31,136 nucleotides of DNA from Tubiluchus corallicola (lineage: Eukaryota; Priapulida; Priapulimorpha; Priapulimorphida; Tubiluchidae), in the NCBI GenBank assembly GCA_030141605.1, contig JAQGDQ010001643.1:1-31136 (forward strand). The letters run 5' to 3'. The notes below the pieces were generated by a model. That model was not told the origin of the DNA and did not search any database. It worked only from the letters and a program-made list of their open reading frames with translations. Positions 1-27,427 of this stretch are shown here, piece after piece. Each line of letters opens with the position of its first letter. Position 1 is the first letter of the stretch. Position numbers and translations under genes: made by a program.

Positions 1-202
1 TGAATTATGCATTAGTCTATGCGTAGAGTGATTTACTAGTAGGATCTTGCTTGTAAACAACAAAATGCGAACTAGGTAAGGTTCTAGCTAGCTGTTAAAA
101 CTGTTACTATTACAACAGCTTGAGCTGCGAGGCATTATCTGGCACACTTAACCTTATTACCTTTTCACGATCATCATCAATTGATGAAACTGTGAAAAGG
201 CT
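1..202 (-). mobile_element. TA-flanked MITE, copy truncated by window start
   Basis: The sequence ending at 202 (AACTGTGAAAAGGCT followed by TA) is the inverted terminus of the MITE family seen at 1037, 1852, 5605 and 10150, read on the minus strand. The body (ATCATCATCAATTGATG, then a stretch matching AACAGCTAGCTAGAAC in reverse) also matches. The other end lies outside the window. Confidence 0.7.
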
Positions 203-386
203 TAATAAAATAATATAGCTTAAATCATTCACATCTTATTTACAACTATGCTATCTAACCTAGTCTAACTTGTCGTCATATAGTCCAACTTAATAGGGCT
301 TATAGTCTAAGACTATGTTGTTCAATTTGAATATTCGTATTAACAAATTTACTTTCAAACAGGTTGTTTTATTTACGATTAATTCA
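1..386. repeat. Left arm of a large inverted duplication
   Basis: Positions 1-386 match the reverse complement of 1671-2054 nearly end to end. The pairing includes the MITE part and about 180 bp of flanking sequence (for example TTCAATTTGAATATTCG pairs with CGAATATTCAAATTGAA). The arms are separated by about 1.28 kb. Because non-transposon flank is duplicated too, this is an inverted duplication and not just two independent MITE insertions. Confidence 0.8.
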
Positions 387-520
387 TCACACAGTACTGT
401 GTAACTAAAGTTCGTAGCAGAAAATGTGAAACAGAATAGAATTCATCACACAGTACTGTGTAACTAAAGTTCGTAGCAGAAAATATGAAATAGAATAGAA
501 TTCATCACACAGTACTGCAA
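381..520. repeat. 59-bp tandem repeat, about 2.4 copies
   Basis: AATTCATCACACAGTACTG recurs at 381, 440 and 499 with spacing 59. The first two copies contain the perfect 12-bp palindrome CACAGTACTGTG. Confidence 0.8.
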
Positions 521-1036
521 GCCAGATCACAGTCATTATTGCACAATTTCATGAACAGTTACATATTACATATGTACATGCATAATTGAAAGCAAGCTAT
601 TGGAATTCCTATAGTGAAGGCAGCTGTAATTGTTTGACATGGATACTGTTGCTATGTCAGTTGATGTTTCTAACCATGCCGCAAAGCAACACTGCATGTT
701 ACGCAAAGTACCAGGCGTGTCGCGGTGTTATGGATTTAGAAGCTTAATTAATACTAAATTAGTAATCAAACGATTCGCTTCCGCCAAATAGACTGGGAAT
801 TAAGGATTATGCATTTTTTGACAGCAAAACAACATAAAAATTTGCTTTAGTCATTGAGTAAACATGATTGCCATTTTGTATGAATGTGTAAAAACCTTTT
901 GGTTGGGTAATATTGTTTCCATTTGGAGTATTGCTTGCTTTAACTAGCACGTGTAACATATAATTTATACATGTAATATGTTAATATGCGTAACATATAA
1001 TTTATACATATGTAATATGTTGACACGCATATAATA

Positions 1037-1423
1037 AACCTTTTTACAGTTCCAGCAATTGATGATGATCGTGGAAAGGTCAAAGGTTAAGTGTACCAGA
1101 CAACACATTTGTGTACACTTGACAACACCTTGCAGCCCATGCTGTTGTAATAGTAACAGTTTTAACAGCTAGCTAGAACATTACCTAGTTCATTTTTTCT
1201 TGTTCCTAAGCAAGATCCTGCTAGTAAATCACTCAGCGCACAGACTAATGCATAATTACGTAAAGTCCACGTAAAACAACTGAAGTTGCTGATTTGATGT
1301 GGCAGACGGCTTTGCTTTACCCACATATCACACTGCGGCTGTAGTTAAGGCGCATTGCTGTGGTACACTTAACCTTTGACCTACAGCAACGGTGTGTTCG
1401 CACAACGAAACTGTGAAAAGGCT
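1037..1423 (+). mobile_element. TA-flanked MITE, full-length copy
   Basis: It is bounded by inverted termini AACCTTTTTACAGTT and AACTGTGAAAAGGCT, with TA on the left flank and CA, presumably a mutated TA, on the right. Length is about 387 bp with no coding capacity. The TA flank and short termini suggest mobilisation by a Tc1/mariner-type transposase. It lies in the spacer of the inverted duplication. Confidence 0.7.
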
Positions 1424-1521
1424 CATTTATATACATGGACGTCTCCAGTATTATTCACTGTGTTTTTGCCGAACTGCATAAGCTGTCAAGAGCCACAAGA
1501 AATATTCTTGACTCGCACCAG

Positions 1522-1628
1522 TGTGAACCATGCTTAACTACTCTTAATTGTGAACCATGCTTAACTACTCTTCATTGTGAACCATGCTTAACTACTCTTC
1601 ATTGTGAACCATGCTTAAGTACTCTTCA
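1522..1628. repeat. 27-bp tandem repeat, 4 copies
   Basis: TGTGAACCATGCTTAACTAC recurs at 1522, 1549, 1576 and 1603. The period is a multiple of three, so a short open frame crosses it. I treat this as repeat-derived and not a gene. Confidence 0.85.
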
Positions 1629-1670
1629 TTTCTCACACATAGTGCCTTTTTAAACACAGAATCAGAATAA

Positions 1671-2054
1671 TGAATTAATCGTAAATAAAACAACCTGTTT
1701 ATTAAATTTGTTAATACGAATATTCAAATTGAACAGCTATAGTCTTAGACTATAAGCCGTATTAAGTTGGACTATATGATGACAAGTTAGACTAGGTTAG
1801 ATAGCATAGTTGTAAATAAGATGTGAATGATTTAAACTATATTATTTTATTAAGCCTTTTCACAGTTTCAGCGATTGATGATGATCATGAAAAGGTAAAA
1901 AGGTTAAATGTACCAGATAATGCCTCGCAGCCCATGTAGTTGCAATAGTAACAGTTTTAACAGCTAGCTAGAACCTTACCTAGTTCATTTTTTCTTGTTC
2001 CCAAGCAAGATCCTGCTAGTAAATCATTGTACGCATAGACTAATGCATAATTCA
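1671..2054. repeat. Right arm of the large inverted duplication
   Basis: This is the reverse-complement partner of 1-386. It begins TGAATTAATCGTAAATAAAA and contains the left part of the MITE at 1852. Confidence 0.8.
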
Positions 2055-2216
2055 GCACAACCACGTAAAACGACTGAAGTTACTGAACTGGTGCGGGAGA
2101 CGGTTTTGCTTTACCCACTTGTCAAGTACGTTGTGGTTAAGACACGTTGCTGTGGTACACTTGACCTTTGACCTACAGCAATTGCGCATGCGCACAACAA
2201 AACTGCGAAAAGGCTT
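1852..2216 (+). mobile_element. TA-flanked MITE, best-preserved copy
   Basis: Termini are AGCCTTTTCACAGTT on the left and AACTGCGAAAAGGCT on the right, each bordered by TA, as expected for a TA target duplication. The element is about 365 bp and non-coding. Near its 3' end, 2162-2174 reads TGACCTTTGACCT, an exact DR1 nuclear-receptor half-site pair on the minus strand. Confidence 0.75.
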
Positions 2217-2299
2217 ATTGAAACAGATCAAATTGGATTAGGTTAGGTTAGATTGAATCACATGAACGAAAATTGATTATCATTTTACTGACTCTTACT

Positions 2300-2368
2300 C
2301 AGGGCCTATTTCAGCCTAAGTGAGGCCCGGGGAAGTATAAACACCCCCCCCCCCCGAAATAGGCCCTG
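2300..2368. mobile_element. Miniature hAT-like element, 69 bp, with 8-bp TSD
   Basis: The element starts CAGGGCCTATTTC and ends GAAATAGGCCCTG, with a poly-C run inside. It is flanked by perfect direct repeats CTCTTACT at 2292-2299 and 2369-2376. An 8-bp target duplication with CAGGG termini is characteristic of hAT elements. It is an extreme internal-deletion relative of the 389-bp element at 25121. Confidence 0.85.
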
Positions 2369-2756
2369 CTCTTACTCAAACATAATATTTTCATTATTAT
2401 GGACATCATATCATTATCATTTCATTATCATGGACATTACTAAAACCTTAAACATACTGAAAAATATAATATTATTAACTTCTTCAGACATACTATATTA
2501 AGCTAATTACATAAATAGTATTGTTAACTTAACATACAACCAATATCATACATACTATAAGTATGACAACATATTTATTATTTGTAAAGAAATCAATTAA
2601 GCAGTTTATGCAGAGCCTGGAGGCTGGAGTCTCAATTTTGGTTTACATTGTTTGTCTGGTGATATAGAGCCAAAGATGACGCAGACATGAAACGAACATA
2701 CTACTTATATAAACTATGCCTTCTTGTTTTCAATGCATTTTTATACGTGATATACG

Positions 2757-3872
2757 TAGGACTGGATTACCCTATAGGCTAGTATAGGCTGCAGCCTAGG
2801 GCACCTCAAGCTTTGGGAGCAGGGCTGGATTACCCTATAGGCTAGTATAGGCTGCAGGCTAGGGCACCTCAAGCTTTGGGAGCAGGGCTGGATCACCCTA
2901 TAGGCTAGTATAGGCTGCAGGCTAGGGCACCTCAAGCTTTGGGAGCAGGGCTGGATCACCCTATAGGCTAGTATAGGCTGTAGCCTAGGGCACTTCAAGC
3001 TTTGGGAGCAGGGCTGGATCACCCTATAGGCTAGTATAGGCTGTAGCCTAGGGCACCTCAAGCTTTGGAAGCAGGGCTGGATTACCCTATAGGCTAGTAT
3101 AGACTGCAGCCTAGGGTCCCTCAAGCTTTGGGAATAGGGCTGGATCACCCTATAGGCTAGTATAGGCTGCAGCCTAGGACCCCTCAAGCTTTGGGAGCAG
3201 GGCTGGATTACCCTATAGGCTAGTATAGGCTGTAGCCTAGGGCACCTCAAGCTTTGGAAGCAGGGCTGGATTACCCTATAGGCTAGTATAGGCTGTAGCC
3301 TAGGGCACCTCAAGCTTTGGGAGCAGGGCTGGATCACCCTATAGGCTAGTATAGGCTGTAGCCTAGGGCACTTCAAGCTTTGGGAGCAGGGCTGGATCAC
3401 CCTATAGGCTAGTATAGGCTGTAGCCTAGGGCACCTCAAGCTTTGGAAGCAGGGCTGGATTACCCTATAGGCTAGTATAGGCTGTAGCCTAGGGCAGCTC
3501 AAGCTTTGGGAGCAGGGCTGGATCACCCAAGTAGGCTGAGCTAGGCACCAGCTTGGGAGCAGGGCTGGATCACCCTATAGGCTAGTATAGGCTGTAGCCT
3601 AGGGCACTTCAAGCTTTGGGAGCAGGGCTGGATCACCCTATAGGCTAGTATAGGCTGTAGCCTAGGGCACCTCAAGCTTTGGAAGCAGGGCTGGATTACC
3701 CTATAGGCTAGTATAGGCTGTAGCCTAGGGCAGCTCAAGCTTTGGGAGCAGGGCTGGATCACCCTATAGGCTAGTATAGGCTGTAGCCTAGGGCACTTCA
3801 AGCTTTGGGAGCAGGGCTGGATCACCCTATAGGCTAGTATAGGCTGCAGGCTAGGGCACCTCAAGCTTTGGT
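2757..3872. repeat. 63-bp minisatellite, about 17 copies
   Basis: GGGCTGGAT recurs every 63 bp (2822, 2885, 2948 and onward). One unit near 3530-3555 is broken. Units fall into subtypes by the variable segment (CACTTC, CACCTC, CAGCTC), and these recur in the same three-unit order, giving a local 189-bp higher-order repeat. The period is 21 codons, so long minus-strand open frames exist. They lack any other sign of coding. Confidence 0.9.
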
Positions 3873-4149
3873 GACATTTGGTAAAAAATCAGTTTTTCTT
3901 GAAATATGTGCTAATCTGGTTTGCGATGTACAGCAAAATAGTGGTTTTTCATAAAGAGTATTCTTACTGACAAAAAAGATAGCTAGTTTGTCTAAAGAAT
4001 TTGCAATAAGTTTACATGAATCTATGTAATAGTCGCTAAACATATCACCAGTAAAAATATTCAAGACAGGGGCGGGCGAGTTAGCGGGTGGTTCTATCAT
4101 AGCCCCCCCCCCATAAATCCATTAGCCTAGGGCCTCAAAATCCAGCCCA
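2757..4149. mobile_element. Probable hAT-like element whose left end is a minisatellite
   Basis: The 63-bp unit begins GGGCTGGATTACCC. At 4115-4149 the sequence runs through TTAGCCTAGGGCC to CCAGCCC, so the reverse complement of this right end begins GGGCTGGAT and later contains the CCTAGGCTAA motif. The array therefore looks like an amplified left end of a transposon whose right end survives at 4149. Possible 8-bp flanks (GATATACG and CATACACG) match at only 6 of 8 positions, so the boundaries are tentative. Confidence 0.45.
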
Positions 4150-4163
4150 CATACACGATATTT

Positions 4164-4169
4164 TTTATT
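4164..4169 (-). promoter_or_regulatory. Candidate poly(A) signal of the WDR86-like gene
   Basis: The plus strand reads TTTATT, which is AATAAA on the coding strand, about 170 nt downstream of the stop codon at 4342-4340. It sits just before the transposon end at 4149, so the transcript probably ends at the edge of that element. Confidence 0.5.
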
Positions 4170-4339
4170 GAGTAAATTGACTTTTCTTATTGGTGGTAGA
4201 GAAACTAAAAGCATTAATTGTAGATAAAATCGATAAATATGATACTAAAAAAATTATAATTAAATCTGAACATTATATCAGCATATCACAATTTTTCAGC
4301 ATTTTAGTTTTGAAAATGAAAACAAAATCAGAAAAATTT

Positions 4340-20986
<16,647 letters not shown>

Positions 20987-21637
20987 GACCTTCTCCAAAA
21001 GCCTGGCCAGTTTGACTGTTAAGCAACCTACACTCACCACCCTTAATTAAAAACCGTTAATTAGTAATTAACACCTTCGTCCTTCTAAACAGACATCCAT
21101 TACGCGTTGAATTGTGAGGTGGTTTCATTATTTTGACTCAACGAATCGAATCGAACCATGTTCACGTTCACTTATGAATGAAAGCCAGCTTGCATTGTAA
21201 CTTTGTCTGCTGTTAATAACGGATAGGATTAATATGACAACTGTTACTACCACGTGGGAAGACACAAAACATGATCGTATCGATAATCAATAACACAATC
21301 TTTCGGAAATGGTGTAACATAGGTGAAGGTTGCACATGCGCACAGCAAATTCTTGAAAGATTGGCATTTTTTCAACTAAACATGCGATAACTATTAAGTG
21401 TTTGTTTGTTGTTTGCTTGTTTACGTTTGTCGAATGTTGTTATACAAGCTGTATGGAGTGAGACAGTCAGCATTTTCACTGAAGCCCAGTAGCCGTTACC
21501 TCGTGAATTATAAATGAAGGAAACTATTGTTCGCCATGTTACGTGAGCTCAGTGAACCGAGATAATGAATAGCTGTAGCTATGAACATTAATAAAACAAA
21601 CCTACTTTCGATCACTTGTGCTTTAAAATGATAAAAA
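20987..21637. other. 5' flank of the WDR86-like gene
   Basis: This presumably contains the 5' UTR and promoter. TTGCTTAACAG on the coding strand, about 30 bp upstream of the ATG, could be a 3' splice site for a 5' UTR exon or a trans-spliced leader. I see no TATA box that I would defend. Confidence 0.3.
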
Positions 21638-22430
21638 CACGCCATGTACCTGCTATATGCCATATAAAAGGTAAAATTCACATTAAAAAGTAAGAAATAC
21701 ACGCCATGTACCTGCTATATAAACATTTATTTATTTAAAGTTTATTTCAGCACATAAAAATGCCATATAAAAGGTAAAATTCACATTAAAAAGTAAGAAA
21801 TACACGCCATGTACCTGCTATATAAACATTTATTTATTTAAAGTTTATTTCAGCACATAAAAATGCCATATAAAAGGTAAAATTCACATTAAAAAGTAAG
21901 AAATACACGCCATGTACCTGCTATATAAACATTTATTTATTTAAAGTTTATTTCAGCACATAAAAATGCCATATAAAAGGTAAAATTCACATTAAAAAGT
22001 AAGAAATACACGCCATGTACCTGCTATATAAACATTTATTTATTTAAAGTTTATTTCAGCACATAAAAATGCCATATAAAAGGTAAAATTCACATTAAAA
22101 AGTAAGAAATACACGCCATGTACCTGCTATATAAACATTTATTTATTTAAAGTTTATTTCAGCACATAAAAATGCCATATAAAAGGTAAAATTCACATTA
22201 AAAAGTAAGAAATACACGCCATGTACCTGCTATATAAACATTTATTTATTTAAAGTTTATTTCAGCACATAAAAATGCCATATAAAAGGTAAAATTCACA
22301 TTAAAAAGTAAGAAATACACGCCATGTACCTGCTATATAAACATTTATTTATTTAAAGTTTATTTCAGCACATAAAAATGCCATATAAAAGGTAAAATTT
22401 ACATAAAAACTAAGAAATACTATATTTCAG
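21638..22430. repeat. 103-bp tandem repeat, about 7.5 nearly identical copies
   Basis: ACGCCATGTACCTGCTATAT recurs at 21701, 21804, 21907, 22010, 22113, 22216 and 22319. Internal copies appear identical base for base, unlike the other arrays here. Partial, diverged units flank both sides. Confidence 0.95.
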
Positions 22431-22642
22431 GCATTATTAAAGGATAAAAAAGGGGTACTTGAATAGGTTTCAGAAAAATCATTTTAAAAAATTATATTAC
22501 ATTATAGCAATTTCAAGCGTATATCTTACTCGAAGTTAAAAAAATTTCTTTGTTTTTATTTTAAATCTCCCGCAGTATCGTTCCAACCGCGCCATTACAT
22601 GACATCATAAAAATGGTTTAGTTTATTGACGAACAACACAAA

Positions 22643-22955
22643 ACAATATACAATGCAATTGTACATCACACAATATACAATGCAATTGTACGTCGCACAA
22701 TATACAATGCAATTGTACATCGCACAATCTACAATGCAATTGTACATCGCACAATCTACAATGCAATTGTACATCGCACAATCTACAATGCATTTGTACA
22801 TCGCACAATATACAATGCAATTGTACATCGCACAATATACAATGCAATTGTGCATTGCACAATATACAATGCAATTGTGCATCGCACAATATACAATGCA
22901 ATTGTACATCGCACAATATACAATGCAATTGTACATCGCACAATATACAATGCAA
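22643..22955. repeat. 27-bp minisatellite, about 11.5 copies
   Basis: The unit is ACAATATACAATGCAATTG followed by TACATCGC. Each carries a TACAAT-GCA-ATTGTA hairpin. The same unit forms a second array at 27428-27575. Frames are open because the period is nine codons; there are no unique spacers, so it is not a CRISPR. Confidence 0.93.
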
Positions 22956-23019
22956 ATATGTCTATATAAAATTTATATATTTTGATATATAAAAGTTTAT
23001 ATATATGATATGAAGAGTT

Positions 23020-23620
23020 TTCCCCCCATCGCCTAACACCTACTTCAACATTCTGCAGGACAAAACCTGCTTTTATAACATTACAGTTGCAATTGTTAGT
23101 CTTGTCTCTACCCTTCTCCCCGTGTGATCTTTTGTCAAAGGGGAAACATTTTTGTCAATGTATGTTGGATTGTGAATATGAGACACTGTAAATTCCTTGC
23201 ATTAAGCTGACTCAAACTGTCCGACTATACCCTCTGTCTGGATCCTTCCTTCCTCTTTTCTGGGGATGTCATTGCACGCCATCACCCAAAAATTGTTACT
23301 AATCCCTCTGAAAGACAAAACCTGGGCTTATAACGCTACAGTTGTGATTGTTCAAATCCTGGATGCACCCTTCCCCTGGGCTATAGGTTAAAATTGTTCA
23401 TCCTTTTTAAAATGATTTTTATCAAAGCTGGATTGTTAATAGGTGGCAAGCTCTCTAATTCCTGACACAAAGCTGACGCATTTTCCTACTATACCCACTA
23501 TCCGAGTTCCTCCCTCCTTTCCTCTCTGAGGGAGGGGTAAAATTCGTTATGGTAGATTCTTCCCATCATGCCCACCATTACTCTGCATCTGTTTACCCCC
23601 GTTCTGAATATGCCCTCGGG
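23020..23620. repeat. Diverged direct duplication, about 255-bp unit
   Basis: GACAAAACCTG-type blocks lie at 23059 and 23314. The following segments (TTATAACATTACAGTTG and TTATAACGCTACAGTTG, then GGATTGT, then CTGACxCA, then CCTTCCTCTTTTCTG-like pyrimidine tracts) keep the same order. A shorter third piece (ACCTTTGTCCAAAAG) may continue to 23640. This is an old tandem duplication of unknown origin. Confidence 0.65.
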
Positions 23621-23640
23621 GATGACCTTTGTCCAAAAGT

Positions 23641-25112
23641 CATCTCATACCAAAAAACTTAAGGCTGCCAGAAGTGTTTCAGGTATAATAACTGGCCTAA
23701 ACTCAAATTGCGAGCAGAAGCTACGTGAAGGCACAAGAACCCCAGACTTGTTTCCCCAGTTTTGTGCGTCTCATTGTAATTTTTAAGTAGAGGATCTTGA
23801 AGATTTCAGCATATGAAGAGTACCCCTATTGCTGTTTGCCAGGAGGCACTTCTTAACACATTTAACAATAAGAACTCCATGCAGTGTCAAGCAGATGTTT
23901 AACATTTAGAACGGTACATTATTTGCAGTTATACTTTTGTGATTAAAGGAACAATTCTTAAATTAGTATAATTCGAAACATTTACATTTGTTCTTACGCT
24001 CTATGCGATATGGCAGTATTATATGTAATTATTTTGTTGTTGTTATTTCAGCCTGATCATTGCTGCAATATCATAAATAAACCACTTTGCTTGATTCAGC
24101 AAAAACTTCCATAGTTATTTATTATGTTTACACATTTGTTTGCTAAATGCTAATTTAAGGAATAAAGGAATACGATATGTGTCATAGCATTGCATTGCAT
24201 TGAAATGTTTATGTATTTTTAGTGAACAGATGTTAACTGATGTCTACAATTCCATTATGCCATTTGCAAATATTGAATTATTATCAAATCACAGACGAGG
24301 AATGTATTTACACTCAAACTTAAATAGTGATGTTATGTGATTCTTCTCTATTGTTCAATATAATGATTAAATACCAAAGTAAACAAAGCAACAATATTTC
24401 TCTACAATATGTTAATGAGGTCTAGACCCTTATTACATATTGTACATTTATTTGCTAAACGCTAATAGTATTTATTAAAAACAAGAACAGGAGAAGAATG
24501 AACTGAGGTCTGTCATGATTGATAACACAGTAAATTGCATAGTGGCATTCTGCTGTTATATCATAAATGCTTATTAAAAGTATTTTTTAAAATATCATTA
24601 AAAATAATCTAAAATTAAATCTGGCCATAATTAGTAACCTAGAAATTTCATCTTTTTCATGCCTTATGCCAAGATATCACAAAAAACAACCAACAACAAC
24701 ACCCCACTGATATGTCACCCTCATAATAGCATTTTGAGCATCTAGCAAATCATGTTAAAATTATATTACTAAGTGTCAAAAAAATTAAAAAAATGTCCTG
24801 TTTGAGTTGTTATTTTGTACGAAACAATACATTACCAGACTTATGTTTAGAGATAGTAATAAACACTTATGCGTTTCATTAGAATAACTATAATATATGT
24901 TACAGGTATGCAATTTATACCTTATATAATGCAAGTACATCACAAATCCCTTGTTAACTTTTGTAAATCTAACCTGAAAACATTGGCTATTGTTTAACAA
25001 CTGAACTTGTCCTCTTTAGGAATTCATTTTAAATCACGAAGCATAATAAGATAATATTTACCAGCGATCCAATTTTCTACTGCTGGAATGTCAAAATCAT
25101 ACCGGCCACCAC
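23641..25112. other. Gene-free AT-rich stretch
   Basis: There is no convincing open reading frame, RNA gene or transposon terminus. The longest minus-strand frame (71 codons, 24785-25000) has no recognisable features. Confidence 0.4.
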
Positions 25113-25120
25113 CGTATTAG

Positions 25121-25509
25121 CAGGGCCTATTTCAGCCTAGGCGAGGCCCGGGGAAGTGGGGCGTGTGAGGCCCCATCGGGGGGTGGGGGTGGCAAAGCAC
25201 CGGGGGCGGGTGCTACCATGGTTGGCGCCCAGAAAATTTTTGAACTGCTACAACGCCGGAGAAGCATTTTCGAAGAGAAACTATGGAGTTATACAGTTGT
25301 TAAAGGAAAGAAAAACTGCTTTATTCTCAAGACCAGTCCTTAATACTGGCGTGCGGCAAGAGAGAGAGAGAGAGACAGAGGGAGAGAGAGAAAGAGAGAG
25401 AGAGAGAGAGGGAGAGGTAGGTTCGCATAAAGCAAAAAATGTTACCTTGGCGTGAGGCCCCCCTAGAGGGTGAGGATCCCCACTCCCCCCCCCCTTGAAA
25501 TAGGCCCTG
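25121..25509. mobile_element. hAT-like MITE, 389 bp, with perfect 8-bp TSD
   Basis: The termini CAGGGCCTATTTCA and TGAAATAGGCCCTG (written CTTGAAATAGGCCCTG at the right end) are inverted repeats. The flanks are identical 8-mers CGTATTAG at 25113-25120 and 25510-25517. The interior is GC-rich at the ends and has a GA run at about 25360-25415. It shares termini with the 69-bp element at 2300. Confidence 0.9.
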
Positions 25510-25517
25510 CGTATTAG

Positions 25518-26919
25518 TAAAGTAAGCATACACATCAAAAGGAGCCCAATAGACAGAATAAATAGACAGATAAACAGATATACAACTAAAAGAAAGGAAA
25601 AAATGCACAAGAGAAACAAACAAAACACCACACAACAAGAATACAAATAAACAAACAAAAAAGTTAACACACATTTTGACACCTCCCTTTTCTAGCAGCG
25701 AGGATATAATGAAATGTAAATCGATTGCTGCTTTGTAGTTTCAAACACTAAAGTAATGAAAAAACCTAGATATCAGCTAAATTTCAAACCTAAAATTCGG
25801 CAGCTCTACAATTCTTATCATATCAACGGTCATAATAAGCAATTACCACACAATCAAATTTGTTAACTATAGTGTAACCAACTATTAGAAATCTTTGAAA
25901 AAAGTTTTTCAAATATTGTTGCTGATTTATCAAAAATTATAAAGATGTCAATAGCCATCTTTCATTGAGCCGCTGACTGTCTTTTTTGAATAACTCTCTG
26001 ACAGTATCACATCAGTAACATGTTTTGTGCGAAGCTTATGGGAAAACTTGTTGCGCTTGACTAAGCTGTACTTGCGTCATAGATATAATATAGCTTGATT
26101 AGTGAACTAGTTGGGCAAATTAGGAAGACGGAGCAGAGGGGAGCAAAAAAAAAGAGAGTGTAGAGATTAGCAGAACACCATGGCGAGGGAACTGTAACAA
26201 ACTAACACATGTTGCATGCACATCTCACTTATCAATACAAATGAATGTATATGAATGTTTTTTCTTTTATTTTAAAAGTAAGACATGCCTTATCATTTTG
26301 AATGCCTTGTGCAGCAAGATCACAACACTTCTAATCATTTCTAACATTCTAATATTTGTCTGCGCATGCTCAGAAAACATCTATTGCTAAGAATATTATA
26401 GATAATTTTACTTGTGTAAGTATTCGCAAGGGTGCTTCGATTTTGACAAAAAAACACTAAATAATAGAAACAAAATGCTTTTATTTAGCTGCCATTAATT
26501 CTGTTAGTTACAATCACAATTATTTTGCAGCAAATATTTTAGTGAACAATTAAACCTATAAGTTATTTTGACTCAGTATTGTTAGTATCAGTTTTGTTAT
26601 TAATTTGCTCTCAAAATTTTGTAGTTGACAGACGTATTCACACATTCAGATATCGGGATTTTCCACTAAACTTACTTTTGTTAGTTAATAAAGCATCGGG
26701 TAATTATAGCAATTAATTGTATAAATTCCAGAGAAATAGCTGCAAAATTTCACATAAAAAAGAAGCAAAAAAATCATACAAGGTATAATATTAAATACGT
26801 TTCCAAAACAGGAAATAATGCTGCATCAAAATTACGTTAGTAAAAATTTTTTGTGCCAGTTCATGAGTTTCAGTTTCCCTAAACAAAATTACTATGTTTT
26901 TTACACACTTTTATTTTTA
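25518..26919. other. Gene-free AT-rich stretch
   Basis: I found no supported gene, RNA or element. Apparent minus-strand frames near 25330-25680 overlap the GA-rich part of the neighbouring MITE and look like chance. Confidence 0.4.
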
Positions 26920-26924
26920 ATCTG

Positions 26925-27230
26925 TGTAGACAAATGTTTGTGTCTCTGAGAGGCATTTATAACAACTTCAAAAGTCTCAGTGAAATTTTCATTTAGATAT
27001 ATGCCGCAACGATGTAAGTTTACTTCTATTAATTTTTATTTTGATTTATTCACTAATATTTAAGAATGGACTAAACTATGTAACTATCTATCTAAATTAG
27101 ACAATGTCAGTCACATTTGCCTTTCTATTTTTTTAAATATTGCAGAAATAGAGATCAGTGGTTTATATGAAAATTCAACTGAGACTTATGAATGCCTCTC
27201 AGAGACACTAACAACAAATATGAGTGGACC
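26925..27230. repeat. Inverted repeat with about 70-bp arms
   Basis: GTGTCTCTGAGAGGCATT at 26940-26957 pairs perfectly with AATGCCTCTCAGAGACAC at 27191-27208. Pairing continues imperfectly inward (AGTCTCAGTGAAATTTTC with GAAAATTCAACTGAGACT) and outward. The loop is about 160-180 bp. It is probably a small foldback or MITE; it is too long-looped for a typical microRNA precursor. Confidence 0.7.
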
Positions 27231-27427
27231 ACAGACAACTTAAACAAGCATAAGACAGATTTTATGAGAGAATACGTTGAAGCATACGCTCAATTCCAAC
27301 CATTTATGGTGCAAGCTTGTTTGCTAAAAAAGCAAAAAACGTTGTTTTTATGTACAAGCTAGTTACTGACAACAATGGAGGCCTAAATCACCTGACGGTA
27401 CTAAGTTTTATTTACAAAATCTATTAA

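Noticed and set aside
2741-3864. Long minus-strand open frames over the 63-bp repeat as a repetitive protein
   Set aside because: The period is a multiple of three, so an open frame persists automatically. There is no start context, splice structure or non-repeat coding sequence, and the array resembles a transposon end.
20987-21040. N-terminal extension of the WDR86-like protein
   Set aside because: The upstream open stretch starts only with GTG codons and meets an in-frame TAA. The first ATG, with good context and a family-like Met-Gly start, is at 20986.
22643-22955. CRISPR-like array of short palindromic repeats
   Set aside because: There are no unique spacers; units are directly contiguous and the context is a eukaryotic gene region. 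It is a minisatellite.
23568-23786. 72-codon plus-strand frame as a gene
   Set aside because: It begins within the diverged 255-bp duplication and shows no family motif or conserved codon pattern.
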